64,000 nt of DNA, taken from positions 62,001 through 126,000 of the forward strand of contig CALXNZ010000002.1 of the NCBI GenBank assembly GCA_944389885.1. Reading direction: 5' to 3'. The notes below the pieces were generated by a model. The model was not told the DNA's origin and searched no databases. It worked only from the letters and a program-made list of their open reading frames with translations. Numbering within the stretch: position 1 is the first letter of the stretch; every line of letters starts with the position of its first letter. Of the stretch, positions 29,469 through 37,271 are shown piece by piece. Made by a program: the position numbers and the translations under genes. This stretch comes from an uncultured Opitutales bacterium (GTDB lineage: Bacteria; Verrucomicrobiota; Verrucomicrobiia; Opitutales; Intestinicryptomonadaceae).

Positions 29469-30092
29469 ATGGAAAAGAGCTCGAGAAGCCTTTGGACAGA
29501 AAAAATCCTCAACCGCGCAAAAGACTTAAATCCTAAAGATTTGTCTTTAAGTTCCTATCTGCGCAAAAAGTCAGAAGCCTACCAAAGAACCCTTACCGGT
29601 GTGAAGGTGTGCGGAGTGATACTCGGCATAGACCCAAGCCTTAGAGGAACGGGGCTATCCGCCCTTGAGGCAAAATCCGACGGCTCAATAAAATATATAG
29701 AATCAACCACGGTTAAAAACAATCCAAAGCTTTCAATGGCGGAATGTCTGGGCAGAATTTACCAGGAAACCGCCGCAATAATAAAACGCACTTCGCCGAT
29801 TGCAGTGGCAATAGAGCAAAGTGTTTACGTTCAAAATTTCAAAACAGCAATGACACTCGGCTCCTCGAGGGGCGCCGTGCTGGCCGCAGCCGCATGCGCT
29901 AAATTAAAAGTATTTGAATACCCACCGCTGCGAATTAAACAGGCGGTAATCGGATACGGCAGGGCGAGCAAAGAGCAAGTTGCCCGCTCCGTGGCTGTCA
30001 TGGTTTTAGGGGCGGGTATCCTGCCTCCGGACGAATCGGACGCCAGCGCAGCGGCCCTCACCCATATTTTCACACACAAGGAACTAAAATGA
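29469..30092 (+). CDS. ruvC: Holliday junction resolvase RuvC with N-terminal extension
   Basis: RuvC cuts Holliday junctions with the RuvAB branch-migration complex. The four acidic catalytic residues align well: Asp55 in GIDPSLRGTG, Glu116 in AIEQSVY, and Asp188 and Asp191 in PDESDASAAALTH (Asp7, Glu66, Asp138 and Asp141 in E. coli). The protein has 207 residues against about 173 usually; the extra 48 are N-terminal, Lys/Ser-rich and without a known motif. No in-frame ATG lies near the canonical start (a GTG at residue 45 or 50 could serve). The extension may therefore be real or a mis-set start. Its stop overlaps the next ATG. Confidence 0.88.
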   Translation: MEKSSRSLWTEKILNRAKDLNPKDLSLSSYLRKKSEAYQRTLTGVKVCGVILGIDPSLRGTGLSALEAKSDGSIKYIESTTVKNNPKLSMAECLGRIYQETAAIIKRTSPIAVAIEQSVYVQNFKTAMTLGSSRGAVLAAAACAKLKVFEYPPLRIKQAVIGYGRASKEQVARSVAVMVLGAGILPPDESDASAAALTHIFTHKELK

Positions 30093-30949
30093 GCGCAACA
30101 CTCGTAGCAATGGCCGCAGGCATGGGAAGCAGATTCGGCGGCCTAAAACAAACGGCAAAATTCGGGGACGCAAAAAAAACAATTCTCGACTTCGCCATTG
30201 AAGACGCGATTCGGGCCGGCATAGACAAGCTCGTATTTGTCATACGCAAGGCGATAGAAAATGACTTTAGGGAGAGCGTATCAAAAAAATACGAAAGCAT
30301 TATAGACGTAAGATATGTATTCCAGGACGAGCGCGGCCCAAAACTGCCTGAGGGCAGGACAAAACCCTGGGGGACCGGACACGCAGTTTTGTCGTGCTCA
30401 AAAGAAATATCGGAACCATTCCTGGCAATAAACTCCGACGACTATTACGGGCGCGATGTTTACCTTCAGGCTGTCAAATTCCTCTCGGATTCAAAGCCGT
30501 CGCGCCACGCCCTTGCCGGATACAAACTAAAAAACACCCTATCGCAAAGCGGAGGAGTCTCGCGCGGAATATGCCGCTCGAATCCGCAGAGCGGGGAGCT
30601 TTTATCAATAAAAGAATATTCAGGATTAAAAATGGAAAGAGAATCTCCCATGAAAATAGTCGGAGACGAATCCTGCGAATTCTCCGGGGACGAACTGACC
30701 TCCCTCAATTTCTGGGCTTTTGAACCCGACTTCATGCAACTCTTGGGCGCCTATTTCGACGACTTCATATCCTTGAACTCCAACGACACAAAATCCGAAT
30801 TTTATCTTCCATCTGCCGTGGATAGAGCTATAAAAGAAGAGAAAGCAAATGTAATAGTGCTGCCCACCGACGAGGTATGGCAAGGCGTGACGTACAAAGA
30901 AGACGCCCCGCGCGTGGAAGAATTTTTAAGGCGAATAGGACGAATTTAA
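30089..30949 (+). CDS. Sugar-phosphate nucleotidyltransferase
   Basis: This 286-residue nucleotidyltransferase carries the family signature MAAGMGSRFGGLKQ at the N-terminus. The metal-site Asp is in AINSDDYYGRDVY near residue 115. Such enzymes activate sugar phosphates to NDP-sugars for cell-wall or exopolysaccharide synthesis. The substrate cannot be told; the protein looks like a single catalytic domain without a hexapeptide-repeat C-terminus. It overlaps the ruvC stop by four bases and is followed after 13 bases by an exported unknown, so it is likely part of one transcript. Confidence 0.8.
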   Translation: MSATLVAMAAGMGSRFGGLKQTAKFGDAKKTILDFAIEDAIRAGIDKLVFVIRKAIENDFRESVSKKYESIIDVRYVFQDERGPKLPEGRTKPWGTGHAVLSCSKEISEPFLAINSDDYYGRDVYLQAVKFLSDSKPSRHALAGYKLKNTLSQSGGVSRGICRSNPQSGELLSIKEYSGLKMERESPMKIVGDESCEFSGDELTSLNFWAFEPDFMQLLGAYFDDFISLNSNDTKSEFYLPSAVDRAIKEEKANVIVLPTDEVWQGVTYKEDAPRVEEFLRRIGRI

Positions 30950-30962
30950 AAATAGACGCATC

Positions 30963-32219
30963 ATGAGAAAAATAGTAGCCGCTATAATATCCGCTCTGTT
31001 TGCGATTTCCGCGGGAGCTCAAATTACGGTGCAACGCCAAGCCCAACCATCTACCCAGCATCCCGCCATAGGCCAGAAACCGCCGTCGCCATCGCGCCTA
31101 TTGCATCCAATGCTTTTTGTCAGCGCCCAAGATCCGTCAATGGACTGGTGGTTTAGAATACCGTCTGATTCCGGACCGCATTTGGCGGAGATGCGACGCG
31201 CATTTTATGGGCAGGATTTCAGCGTATTCCCATTCGCCGAGGGCATGGGAGAAAAGGACGGCAAGTTCAACCTAAAATACGAGATAATCGTAAAGAAGCC
31301 CGACGGCAATAGCGTAAAAGTTGCGGAAGTCCCGAATTTTTCCGGAGAGCTTCCGGATCCAAACATGATTGTTGCATGCCCTGATATTGTCGGGACAAAA
31401 TTCGACAGTTCATATCCCGAGGGCAAGTATATATTTGTAATGAAGCTGACAGATGCCACCAGCGGAAAGACGGCGGAAGATTCAACATATGTCACGCTTT
31501 GCAAATGGAGCTTTCCAAATCCGCTCGTTGGCGAAAGCACAGTTGCCGAATATATCCGCACATATTATATGCAGCCGAATCCGGAAAATCTCTACGCCAT
31601 ATTCTATTCAAAGAATCTGAATTTGGAACAGAGCGACGCTCCAAACAAGCTTAACTATATATATGTCGGTTTTCTCAAAGCCGCTTTTGCCAAGAATAAA
31701 TTTTTGCTCCCAATAATAAGGGATAAATTTCCTACCATGGACAAACTTGACAGGATAAAGACGATATTCCTTCTGGCCATACTCGACGAACCCCGTTTTC
31801 CAAAAGAGGAAATCTCCGAAAAAGAATTTGAATACCAAGTAAAGATAAGGCAAGCCGACATTCCCAATCCCTATGCTGAATGGCATCCGATAATAGGGGC
31901 GGCGCAGATAGACCTTCTCTGGGGAGAATTTTTTGCCGACGGCACATACAGGCCAATACGCAGAATAATAGACCTGCTCTCCCTCACCGAGGAGGCAAAT
32001 TTTGCGGACTCTATGGCGGAACAGAAGAAGCGCCCTTCAAATCCGGAAGAAAAGCGCAAATTCATGCTTGGAATATTGCATAAGGCCGCCTTGATGACGC
32101 TTGCTAAAAATTCTTATGAGATTGCCCTCGTGCGGAAATACTGCATGTGGGCTATGGAAAACAAAGATATTCCACAGGGCGCAAAATCCGAAATAAGCCC
32201 TATAATAGGAGAGGAATAG
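30963..32219 (+). CDS. Exported protein of unknown function
   Basis: The 418-residue protein starts with a signal peptide (MRKIVAAIISALFAISAGAQ, cleavage after AGA). A Pro/Gln-rich linker is followed by a beta-rich segment (about residues 45-190) and then an all-alpha half (about 190-410). The alpha half has conserved-looking WHPIIGAAQIDLLWGEFF and a Lys/Glu-rich tail. No catalytic motif or sorting signal was recognised. It is the last gene of the cluster before glnB, which converges on it with a 3-base gap. Periplasmic location is inferred from the signal peptide. Confidence 0.7.
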   Translation: MRKIVAAIISALFAISAGAQITVQRQAQPSTQHPAIGQKPPSPSRLLHPMLFVSAQDPSMDWWFRIPSDSGPHLAEMRRAFYGQDFSVFPFAEGMGEKDGKFNLKYEIIVKKPDGNSVKVAEVPNFSGELPDPNMIVACPDIVGTKFDSSYPEGKYIFVMKLTDATSGKTAEDSTYVTLCKWSFPNPLVGESTVAEYIRTYYMQPNPENLYAIFYSKNLNLEQSDAPNKLNYIYVGFLKAAFAKNKFLLPIIRDKFPTMDKLDRIKTIFLLAILDEPRFPKEEISEKEFEYQVKIRQADIPNPYAEWHPIIGAAQIDLLWGEFFADGTYRPIRRIIDLLSLTEEANFADSMAEQKKRPSNPEEKRKFMLGILHKAALMTLAKNSYEIALVRKYCMWAMENKDIPQGAKSEISPIIGEE

Positions 32220-32222
32220 GCA

Positions 32223-32618
<396 letters not shown>

Positions 32619-32623
32619 CTAAG

Positions 32624-33484
32624 ATGAAATCCCCGGAACTTATAAAATCCGAATTGTTCCGCACAGCCATGAAATGCGGATTCGACGGATTTGGAGTCTG
32701 TTCCGCAGACGATTTTTCCGGCGCCGAACGCGCCAGACTTGACGCTTGGCTGGAATCCGGAATGTGCGCGGAAATGGGCTACTTGAGGAGGGGGGCCGAC
32801 ACAAAGTTGTCGCCGCGCAAATTCATGCCAAACGCAATATCGGCTATATGTCTGGCGGCCAACTTTTTCCGAAAGAGCCCTGAGACCCGCATAGCCCTAT
32901 ATGCCCAGGGGCCGGACTATCACCATGTGCTAAGAAACCGAATCCGCGAGGTTGAGGACATAATAGCCGCAAACGGGGGCGAATATAGAACCAGTATAGA
33001 CGCCTCTCCCCTATGGGAAAAGGCTATTGCGGCAAGAGCGGGAATAGGATGTATAGGTAAAAATACCCTTATTATACGCAAGTTTAACGGGCCGTGGAGT
33101 TTCCTGTGCGTAATATTGTGTAATTTGAAACTTCCAACGGACGCTCCCGCTCAAGACATCTGCGGGAACTGCGACATTTGCATTAAGGCCTGCCCGTCTC
33201 GCGCCATATCTTCAGCCGGCATAGATGCCAGAAAATGCATATCCTATCTTACTATAGAAAAAAAGTCCGCCCTGAGCGAAGAAGAAACAAAGCTCTCCCA
33301 CAACAAGATATTCGGATGCGACGCCTGCCTGAGAGCCTGCCCTTACGGCAAAGATGCTCCCGAAGCAGCGATTGAGGAGTTCCGCGGCACAATCCAGCTC
33401 CCTCAAAATCCCAGCCGCGACGACTTATTAAACGCTGCCAGGGGGACTCCCATGTGGCGGCGTTTCGGCAAAAGAGAATTTTAA
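32624..33484 (+). CDS. queG: Epoxyqueuosine reductase
   Basis: This enzyme uses cobalamin and two [4Fe-4S] clusters to reduce epoxyqueuosine to queuosine in the tRNA wobble position. The N-terminal domain (CGFDGFGVCSADDFSGAERA) and the cobalamin-binding centre are present. Two ferredoxin-type cysteine sets follow: CGNCDICIKACP and CDACLRACPYG. At 286 residues it is shorter than E. coli QueG (379) and lacks the C-terminal HEAT-like domain; short QueG proteins are known in other phyla. The ATG at 32624 is chosen because the family N-terminus follows it. Confidence 0.9.
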   Translation: MKSPELIKSELFRTAMKCGFDGFGVCSADDFSGAERARLDAWLESGMCAEMGYLRRGADTKLSPRKFMPNAISAICLAANFFRKSPETRIALYAQGPDYHHVLRNRIREVEDIIAANGGEYRTSIDASPLWEKAIAARAGIGCIGKNTLIIRKFNGPWSFLCVILCNLKLPTDAPAQDICGNCDICIKACPSRAISSAGIDARKCISYLTIEKKSALSEEETKLSHNKIFGCDACLRACPYGKDAPEAAIEEFRGTIQLPQNPSRDDLLNAARGTPMWRRFGKREF

Positions 33485-33522
33485 TTGAAATCAAGACCTT
33501 AAATCAAAAAATAGAAACAATT

Positions 33523-34071
33523 ATGGATATAGAAGAAAGATTGCATACATATCTCGACAAAGATCCCCAAATAGACCCGTCGGCCTATGTAAGTAAAACG
33601 GCGGTGCTTGTCGGGGACGTAAGGATAGCAAAGGACGCCAGTGTCTGGCCGAATTGCGTGCTTAGGGCAGATATAAACTCAATAGAGCTTGGCGAATGCT
33701 CCAATATTCAAGACGGTTCAGTGGTGCATCTGGCCGACGACGCCGGCGTAAAAATAGGCAAAAACACCACCATAGGGCACGGCGCAATAATACACGCATG
33801 CACGATAGGCGACGGCTGTTTGATAGGAATGGGCGCCATAATTCTCGACAAGGCCGTAATAGGCGACCATTCAATAGTAGGGGCCGGAGCCCTCGTCACA
33901 AAGAACACAGTTATTCCGGAAGGTTCGCTCGTGCTGGGATCGCCCGCAAAGGTTGTAAAACAGCTTGACGCAGAAAAGCAAAAGGGCCTCGAATACTGGG
34001 CCCACAAATACGCAAAGCTCGCCCGCGCAAACAGAGAAAAGGAAAACAAGTGCCAAGAGAATCGAGGTTAG
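33523..34071 (+). CDS. Gamma-class carbonic anhydrase-like hexapeptide-repeat protein
   Basis: This is a left-handed beta-helix protein of the gamma-carbonic anhydrase/YrdA family. It has regular hexapeptide repeats from about residue 20 to 150 and the metal-binding histidines in HLADD, GHGAIIHACTIGDG and the adjoining turn. A true carbonic anhydrase also needs the acidic proton-shuttle residues of Cam, and most short YrdA-type members have unproven activity. The length is 182 residues. I chose ATG 33523 because the family begins there; upstream in-frame sequence overlaps queG. The end overlaps trmB by 22 bases. Confidence 0.85.
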   Translation: MDIEERLHTYLDKDPQIDPSAYVSKTAVLVGDVRIAKDASVWPNCVLRADINSIELGECSNIQDGSVVHLADDAGVKIGKNTTIGHGAIIHACTIGDGCLIGMGAIILDKAVIGDHSIVGAGALVTKNTVIPEGSLVLGSPAKVVKQLDAEKQKGLEYWAHKYAKLARANREKENKCQENRG

Positions 34072-34646
34072 AAGAGGCTCTTTTACGCCGGGCGGAACGG
34101 ATACAATCTCTGCGCGAATCATGCAGCCAAATATTTTCTTTAGGCCGCAAAATAACCCTTGAAATAGGCTGCGGCAAAGGGCATTACCTCAGCGCATACG
34201 CCCAGGCCAATCCGGAGGAACTATGCGTGGGGATTGATCTCATAAGCGAGCGCATAAGGGACTCGCGCAGGCGCGCCGAAAGGCGCGAAGCCCGCAACGC
34301 CCATTTTTTCAAGGCCGAAGCCTTTGAATTTCTCGAGGCAATGCCCCGGGATTTGAAGCTCGAAAAAATTTTTATATTTTTTCCCGATCCTTGGCCCAAG
34401 AAGCGCCACCACAAACGCAGGCTCATTCAGGAAAAATTCCTTAACGATATCCGCAAGTTCACAAGCGTCGGCACCAAGCTTTATTTCAGAACTGACTACG
34501 CCGAATATTTTGAATGGGCACTTGACGCCATAAAAGCAAACCCCAACTGGGAACTCTTAAACGACAATACTTTGCCCTTCGAGGAAGTGTCGCAATTTCA
34601 ACGCATACTGCCGAATTTTTCGACACTCGTGGCGGCCGCCAAATAG
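34050..34646 (+). CDS. trmB: tRNA (guanine-N7-)-methyltransferase
   Basis: TrmB methylates G46 of tRNA using S-adenosylmethionine. The SAM-binding motif is LEIGCGKGHYLSAYA; IFIFFPDPWPKKRHHKRRLI is the TrmB hallmark. The C-terminal segment with LYFRTDYAEYFEWAL is also typical. The length is 198 residues. The start is a GTG at 34050 within the preceding gene; no ATG fits. It converges on a membrane transporter on the other strand. Confidence 0.93.
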   Translation: MPRESRLEEALLRRAERIQSLRESCSQIFSLGRKITLEIGCGKGHYLSAYAQANPEELCVGIDLISERIRDSRRRAERREARNAHFFKAEAFEFLEAMPRDLKLEKIFIFFPDPWPKKRHHKRRLIQEKFLNDIRKFTSVGTKLYFRTDYAEYFEWALDAIKANPNWELLNDNTLPFEEVSQFQRILPNFSTLVAAAK

Positions 34647-34706
34647 CGTCTATCACCTCCTACTTTCATTTGGCGGAAGAGGCATAGTTGCCATTTGCGC
34701 ACAGGG

Positions 34707-35123
34707 TTAAGACATAAGCATAACAATGGAACCCGCCGCAATTAAAGCTCCGCCCAATAAAACCTTGCCCGACACCGGTTCCCCTAAAATCACAAACGCC
34801 AAAAGCATTGTAAATACCACGCTCAGTTTGTCAACCGGCGCCACTTTTGACGCATCGCCTATCTGCAGGGCCTTAAAGTAAAACAACCACGACGCCCCCG
34901 TGCATATGCCTGATATCACTATGAAGAATAGCGACCAACGCGGGATTGACCTAATATCGCGCATTTCTACGGTAGCAAACACTATCCCCCATGTGATAAA
35001 GAGGATAACGAGCGTTCGCACCGCTGTGGCAAGGTTTGAGTTTACATCCTTCACGCCTATTTTTGCGAACAGGACCGTGAGGGCCGCAAAGAAAGCCGAT
35101 AATAATGCGTATGTCTGCCACAT
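34707..35123 (-). CDS. Single-domain EamA/DMT-family membrane transporter
   Basis: The 138-residue protein has about five hydrophobic helices and one EamA domain. Recognisable family parts are LLSAFFAALTVLFAKIGVKD at the N-terminus and VAPVDKLSVVFTMLLAFVIL followed by GEPVSGKVLLGGALIAAGS at the C-terminus. Half-size members work as dimers, like small multidrug-resistance transporters. The substrate is unknown. It lies 5 bases downstream of the ZIP transporter gene on the same strand, so the two are probably co-transcribed. Confidence 0.85.
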   Translation of the reverse strand: MWQTYALLSAFFAALTVLFAKIGVKDVNSNLATAVRTLVILFITWGIVFATVEMRDIRSIPRWSLFFIVISGICTGASWLFYFKALQIGDASKVAPVDKLSVVFTMLLAFVILGEPVSGKVLLGGALIAAGSIVMLMS

Positions 35124-35128
35124 AATAT

Positions 35129-36013
35129 TTACGAGAAAATAATTCCGCTGAAAGCCATTAGAGCCATGCCAAGAAACACGCCCACTATTCCATAATGTTC
35201 ATGCCCGTATTCTTTTGCCATGGGCAAAAGTTCGTCGAGAGAAATGTAAATCATAATTCCGGCAGTAAGGGCGAGAATCGCCCCCAATAGCATCGGCGTA
35301 AGAAATGGCGACAAGAAAAGCCACGCGCAGATGGCGCCGACAGGCTCGGCGAGCCCCGATAGCGCCGACATCATGAATGCCTTCTTTTTACTGCCCGTGA
35401 CATTATAAACCGGCAGAGCCACGGAAATACCTTCCGGAATATTGTGCAAGAGCACCGCAAATCCCACTGCTATGCCTATATTTATATCGCTAAGGCTCGT
35501 GGCAAAAACCGAAAGGCCTTCCGGGAAATTGTGGATTCCAAGGGCAATTGCGGTTATCAGGCCCGCCCGGGCGGTTCTGTTGCATTGGGCCTTCAAGTGC
35601 GTTTTATGCCCGTTTCCGACAGGACAGGATTCGCAACCGGATCTCAGTGAACCGTGATTCATGCAATTGCATACACCATTATCGCCCCTGGCCCCTACCA
35701 TATCGGAATCTATGTGCTCCGGAACAAACCAGTCTATTGCTCCGGCCAAGAGAACCCCCAAAAAGAAGCTTGCCACACAGATTATCTCAGGCCATTTAGT
35801 CGCTTCTTCAGCCTCCGAAGCAGCGAATTTTACAGCGAGGGGCATTACGTCCATAAAGCACAGATAAATCATCACACCCGCGGAGAAGCTCATGCCCAGC
35901 GCAAGAAGCTTCACGTCGTTGCGTTTTATTATAAAAGTCAGCGCGGCGCCCACAAGGGTCGACATTCCCGCGATAAACGTTATAAAAAGGGGCATGAATA
36001 CGGAATTTTCCAT
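35129..36013 (-). CDS. zupT: ZIP-family metal (zinc) transporter with Cys/His-rich loop
   Basis: This is a ZIP-type importer of zinc or related divalent metals, closest in layout to ZupT. The metal-site helices are visible as GIHNFPEGLSVFATSL and LLHNIPEGISVALPVY. The loop between the third and fourth helices is unusual: it carries clustered ligands (CNCMNHG, CESC, HKTH) in about 45 residues and may bind zinc or iron as a sensor or buffer. I start at the ATG ending at 36013 (MENSVFMPLFITF), which begins the first helix; longer frames add 42 residues without homology. It is divergent from a PerR/Fur-type regulator with an inverted repeat between them, so metal- or peroxide-responsive control is likely. 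Confidence 0.88.
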   Translation of the reverse strand: MENSVFMPLFITFIAGMSTLVGAALTFIIKRNDVKLLALGMSFSAGVMIYLCFMDVMPLAVKFAASEAEEATKWPEIICVASFFLGVLLAGAIDWFVPEHIDSDMVGARGDNGVCNCMNHGSLRSGCESCPVGNGHKTHLKAQCNRTARAGLITAIALGIHNFPEGLSVFATSLSDINIGIAVGFAVLLHNIPEGISVALPVYNVTGSKKKAFMMSALSGLAEPVGAICAWLFLSPFLTPMLLGAILALTAGIMIYISLDELLPMAKEYGHEHYGIVGVFLGMALMAFSGIIFS

Positions 36014-36127
36014 AAAGAGCCTATTTTTTCTTAAGCAAAACACTGGGTTGGAATGAAGTCCTTTGCGCATGTTGGCATTTACGCTGCATAAAATGCTTGA
36101 CGGGCAAAGAACTTTGTTTTTACTGAT

Positions 36128-36146
36128 ATTAGTAATCATTACTAAT
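36128..36146. promoter_or_regulatory. Perfect 9-1-9 inverted repeat, Fur/PerR-type operator
   Basis: ATTAGTAATCATTACTAAT has two 9-bp arms around one central base, the geometry of Fur-family boxes. Its last two bases are the first two of the regulator's start codon (ATG at 36145). A -35-like TTGACG lies at 36097-36102 on the plus strand with a weak -10 (TACTGA) at 36121. It lies 115 bases upstream of the divergent ZIP gene. Binding by the adjacent regulator is inferred. Confidence 0.7.
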
Positions 36147-36624
36147 GAGAGTCAACACAAAAAGCGGGAAAAGTTCAAGAGCGGAGAATTGCAATAAGAA
36201 GCCCCTGCTCCTTGAATTCTTGCAGACCCACAAATTGGATCATCCCACTGCGGATAAAATATATTCGTCGATGCGAGAGCTATATCCCCGCATAAGCCTT
36301 GGAACGGTTTACAGAAACTTGAATGCCCTTGCCCGAGAAGGCAAAATCTTAAAGATAGAAAACCCTTTTTCCCCTTCCCGCTTTGACTTTAGGACAATTC
36401 CACATTTGCACATATTCTGTAAAAAATGCGGGAAGATATTTGACATTTCCCAAGAAGTATCAAAATATATAATAAAATACTTGCCGCAAGGATTCGCGTT
36501 AGACGATTTGCAAATTTGCGCATCCGGGCTATGCCCGTCATGCTCGAGTAAAATAAATAATTCTTCAACAAAACAAACCACGAAAGGAAAACGACATGGC
36601 AACACTAAAAGGAACAAAAACTGA
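36145..36624 (+). CDS. perR: Fur-family regulator, PerR-like
   Basis: The 159-residue protein is a Fur-family metalloregulator. The winged-helix part has [20 protein letters not shown] and [16 protein letters not shown]. The dimerisation domain has [20 protein letters not shown], with the metal-site Asp and His residues of PerR, and two CxxC zinc pairs (CKKC and CPSC). Co-transcription with rubrerythrin points to PerR (peroxide sensing through iron) over Fur or Zur. The start codon overlaps a 19-bp inverted repeat and has no Shine-Dalgarno, so it may be leaderless or autoregulated. The last 29 bases overlap the rubrerythrin gene; the Lys/Asn-rich tail is read from its ribosome-binding region. 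Confidence 0.85.
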   Translation: MRVNTKSGKSSRAENCNKKPLLLEFLQTHKLDHPTADKIYSSMRELYPRISLGTVYRNLNALAREGKILKIENPFSPSRFDFRTIPHLHIFCKKCGKIFDISQEVSKYIIKYLPQGFALDDLQICASGLCPSCSSKINNSSTKQTTKGKRHGNTKRNKN

Positions 36625-37171
36625 AAAGAATCTGATGTCGGCATTTGCCGGCGAATCCCAGGCCCGAAACAGGTACACATTCTACGCAAGCATAGCCAAA
36701 AAGGAGGGCTATGAACAGATATCGGGAATATTTCTCGAAACTGCCGACAATGAGAAGGAACATGCCAAACGCTTCTTCAAGCTGCTCGGCCAGGTTGGAG
36801 ACGTGGAAATAACGGGCGCATTCCCGAGCGGATTGGGAAATACTATGGAAAACCTCGAAGCCGCTGCTAAAGGGGAGCATGAAGAATGGTCTGACCTTTA
36901 CGAGCGTTTTGCAAAAGAGGCGTCCGAGGAGGGCTTTGAAGAGGTTGCAACCGTATTTAGGAAGGTCGCCGAAGTCGAGCAACACCACGAAATGCGTTAT
37001 CGCAAACTTCTCGAAAATCTGACAAATGGAAGCGTCTTCAAAAAGCCCGAACCCATAAAGTGGAAGTGCCGCAACTGCGGATTCGTATTCACTGGAGAAG
37101 AAGCTCCGGAAAAATGTCCGGCATGCGCCCACCCGAAGGCTTATTTCGAAATCCTTGCGGACAATTTCTAA
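36596..37171 (+). CDS. rbr: Rubrerythrin
   Basis: Rubrerythrin reduces hydrogen peroxide to water at a non-haem diiron site and is a common peroxide defence in anaerobes. The ferritin-like domain has repeated Glu-rich helices ([32 protein letters not shown] and [16 protein letters not shown]). The C-terminal rubredoxin-like domain reads [20 protein letters not shown] followed by [11 protein letters not shown], with its four cysteines intact. The length of 191 residues is typical. AAAGGA precedes the ATG. It follows a PerR-like regulator and ends before a perfect terminator. Confidence 0.95.
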   Translation: MATLKGTKTEKNLMSAFAGESQARNRYTFYASIAKKEGYEQISGIFLETADNEKEHAKRFFKLLGQVGDVEITGAFPSGLGNTMENLEAAAKGEHEEWSDLYERFAKEASEEGFEEVATVFRKVAEVEQHHEMRYRKLLENLTNGSVFKKPEPIKWKCRNCGFVFTGEEAPEKCPACAHPKAYFEILADNF

Positions 37172-37219
37172 TATTGGCGCGGCAATCGTTCCGCAATAAA
37201 ATCTAATAAAGGGCAAATC

Positions 37220-37254
37220 AAAAGGGCGAAAGTTTTAAAACTTTCGCCCTTTTT
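37220..37254. terminator. Perfect 34-bp bidirectional terminator
   Basis: Bases 37220-37253 form a perfect inverted repeat with 17-bp arms (AAAAGGGCGAAAGTTTT and its complement). A and T runs at the ends let it work on both strands. It serves rubrerythrin (plus) and the giant gene (minus). Confidence 0.93.
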
Positions 37255-37271
37255 GTGGACATACCGTTTTT

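Noticed and set aside
36014-36139. 42-residue N-terminal extension of the ZIP transporter
   Set aside because: No homology and it covers the regulatory palindrome region; the ATG at 36013 starts the first membrane helix.
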